Shown here: piece after piece, positions 62,701 to 64,000 of the stretch | Position numbering within the stretch: the first letter of the stretch is position 1 | Layout of the letters: the number at the start of each line of letters is the position of its first letter | Assembly (NCBI GenBank): GCA_013396655.1 | Contig: WBMV01005000.1 | Location: 338,895-402,894, forward strand | DNA length: 64,000 nt | From: Campylorhamphus procurvoides | Taxonomy: Eukaryota > Chordata > Aves > Passeriformes > Dendrocolaptidae | Direction of reading: 5' to 3' | Made by a program: the position numbers and the translations under genes | The notes under the pieces: model-generated | What the model was told of the DNA's origin: nothing | The model's database searches: none | The model's input: the letters and a program-made list of their open reading frames with translations, nothing else

Positions 62701-64000
62701 GTAGTTGTTTCTGTCAGGACAAAATGTATTACTTGTAGCTTTGTACCAAGAAAGTACTGAGTTTTCTGTTCCTTCTGCTCCCTGCCCTTTCATTTTTTTT
62801 TTTTTCAGAAGGTGCTTTGCAAACTGGTACCTTCAATATGTTACCAACTTTAATCCTAACTGTAAATTACGCTAATTTAATAATCATCTTTTTCTTCTTT
62901 AAAAATGCAACTGCTCCATTCCCCCCAACACTCTATTGACTTCCCAAGGAATGCAGAGATAGTGCAGAGGAGACCACGAGAGATTAAATCATCTTTCTAA
63001 AGGGTCTGTGTCTTTTGGTTCATTTCTCTTATCGTTAAAAATTTATTTTTCAGAAGGCTATAAGAAAACCTCAGCTGTTTCTCTATTATCAGACAGAAAT
63101 CATACTTCACAGTGTTTAATATAAATATAGTCTTCTCTGTCTCCAAAGACAGACATTTTTCCCATTTTATTCAAACCAACATAATCTTTAAAACTTTTGT
63201 TTATGAAATCATATCCCACCTCCACACCAGTTTCAGTTCTCTAATAAAGCGTATTGCAAAGTAAGTATTTTTAAGTCTGTTAATTTGACTTTTAGACATT
63301 CTGAATGTGTGACTTGACTTTTTTCTTCACGGTAGATTCTGAATATATATGTTGTCTCTGAATATATTCAGAATATATTCAACTTGTGTTTGTTTATTTT
63401 TTTTAGTGTTAAAACAAGTGTAATTTGTTTATTAGTAGTATTTTAAAGAGATTGTATTCTTTCAGAATTACTGTACTTCAGGTAATACACACTTGTTAAA
63501 GGAAAGACTATTTTAATAATTTTTGAACAGTTAACTTCTTATATATATGTTCACTCAATTAATAAAACCCTTACGTAAATTTTAATGCAGTTGACATCTT
63601 TTCAATGTACTTTTCCTTTTAGTTTATTGTTTTGCAAATCTTCATTCTTTAAAATTCAGTAGTGTTTTCAAACTCTATCCTTCCTATGAAGACAAGTCCA
63701 AACAGCCAAGGATCCTGTGCAGCAAGACTGGAGAACATCTCCATCTCTTTTCTGGAGGAATGAAAGACTCCTTCCCAAAGAAGATATCAACAGGTTTAGT
63801 GGTTCCATTCTAAATTATCTCAGTGACAAACTTGCTTATTGTTTGTCAAGAATGAGTAGTACTTTCTGAATTTTTTTTAAAATTAAAATCACTAGAAAAT
63901 GTAGAGAGAATTAGAGAGCAGCAACAAATTTCTAGGGAACTCAGCATCTACAGCACATCACTATGAAAAGGAGAATAGATGGATCTTATAGCATATGGTG
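62701..64000. other. Unique AT-rich non-coding DNA
   Basis: No gene or recognised repeat. A T-run lies near 62793-62805, and a 14-bp palindrome, ctgaatatattcag, lies at 63358-63371. Confidence 0.6.

Noticed and set aside
1..64000. CRISPR arrays, operons, prophage or bacterial defence genes
   Set aside because: No regularly spaced repeats, no ribosome-binding-site-led gene runs and no long coding frames. All mobile elements are of vertebrate type.

Overview
This 64 kb window is AT-rich, non-coding avian DNA, most likely from a passerine songbird. The organism call rests on its repeats: several CR1 LINE copies in both orientations, long terminal repeats of avian endogenous retrovirus type, and one tRNA-Ile-derived SINE with a CR1-like tail that matches what I know of TguSINE1, a passerine SINE. 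No protein-coding gene can be supported. The longest open frames are about 125-135 codons, sit in AT-rich DNA, lack recognisable domains and look like chance. The window is therefore either intergenic or inside one or more very large introns. One 24-base interval at 28262-28285 has nearly ideal splice signals on both sides and is the best candidate host exon.

Layout. 1-5 kb: an ERVL-type LTR (+, about 433-995), a second diverged LTR fragment (-, about 3020-3605) and a CR1 3' end (+, 4316-5015). 5-25 kb: mostly unique DNA with an ancient LINE/SINE tail (about 12295-12380), a CR1 3' end (12976-13195), the tRNA-derived SINE (15111-15235), a CR1 3' end (-, 22633-22945) and a CR1 reverse-transcriptase-region fragment (-, 25165-25810). 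25-35 kb: unique DNA with the candidate microexon, a G-quadruplex motif (30279-30301) and old CR1 remnants. 35.9-36.9 kb: an LTR with a CR1 inserted into it, giving a relative age order. 38.5-39.7 kb: the longest CR1 copy, with recognisable but broken reverse transcriptase. 40-54 kb: unique DNA with small local duplications. 54627-55171: a 545-bp solo LTR with TG...CA ends and a perfect 6-bp target-site duplication, the best-preserved mobile element here. 55-64 kb: unique DNA plus one CR1 3' end (-, 62345-62700).

Nothing suggests a bacterial-style system, operon or CRISPR array. Family names come from memory of consensus sequences, not from a database search, and edges are approximate unless target-site duplications define them.
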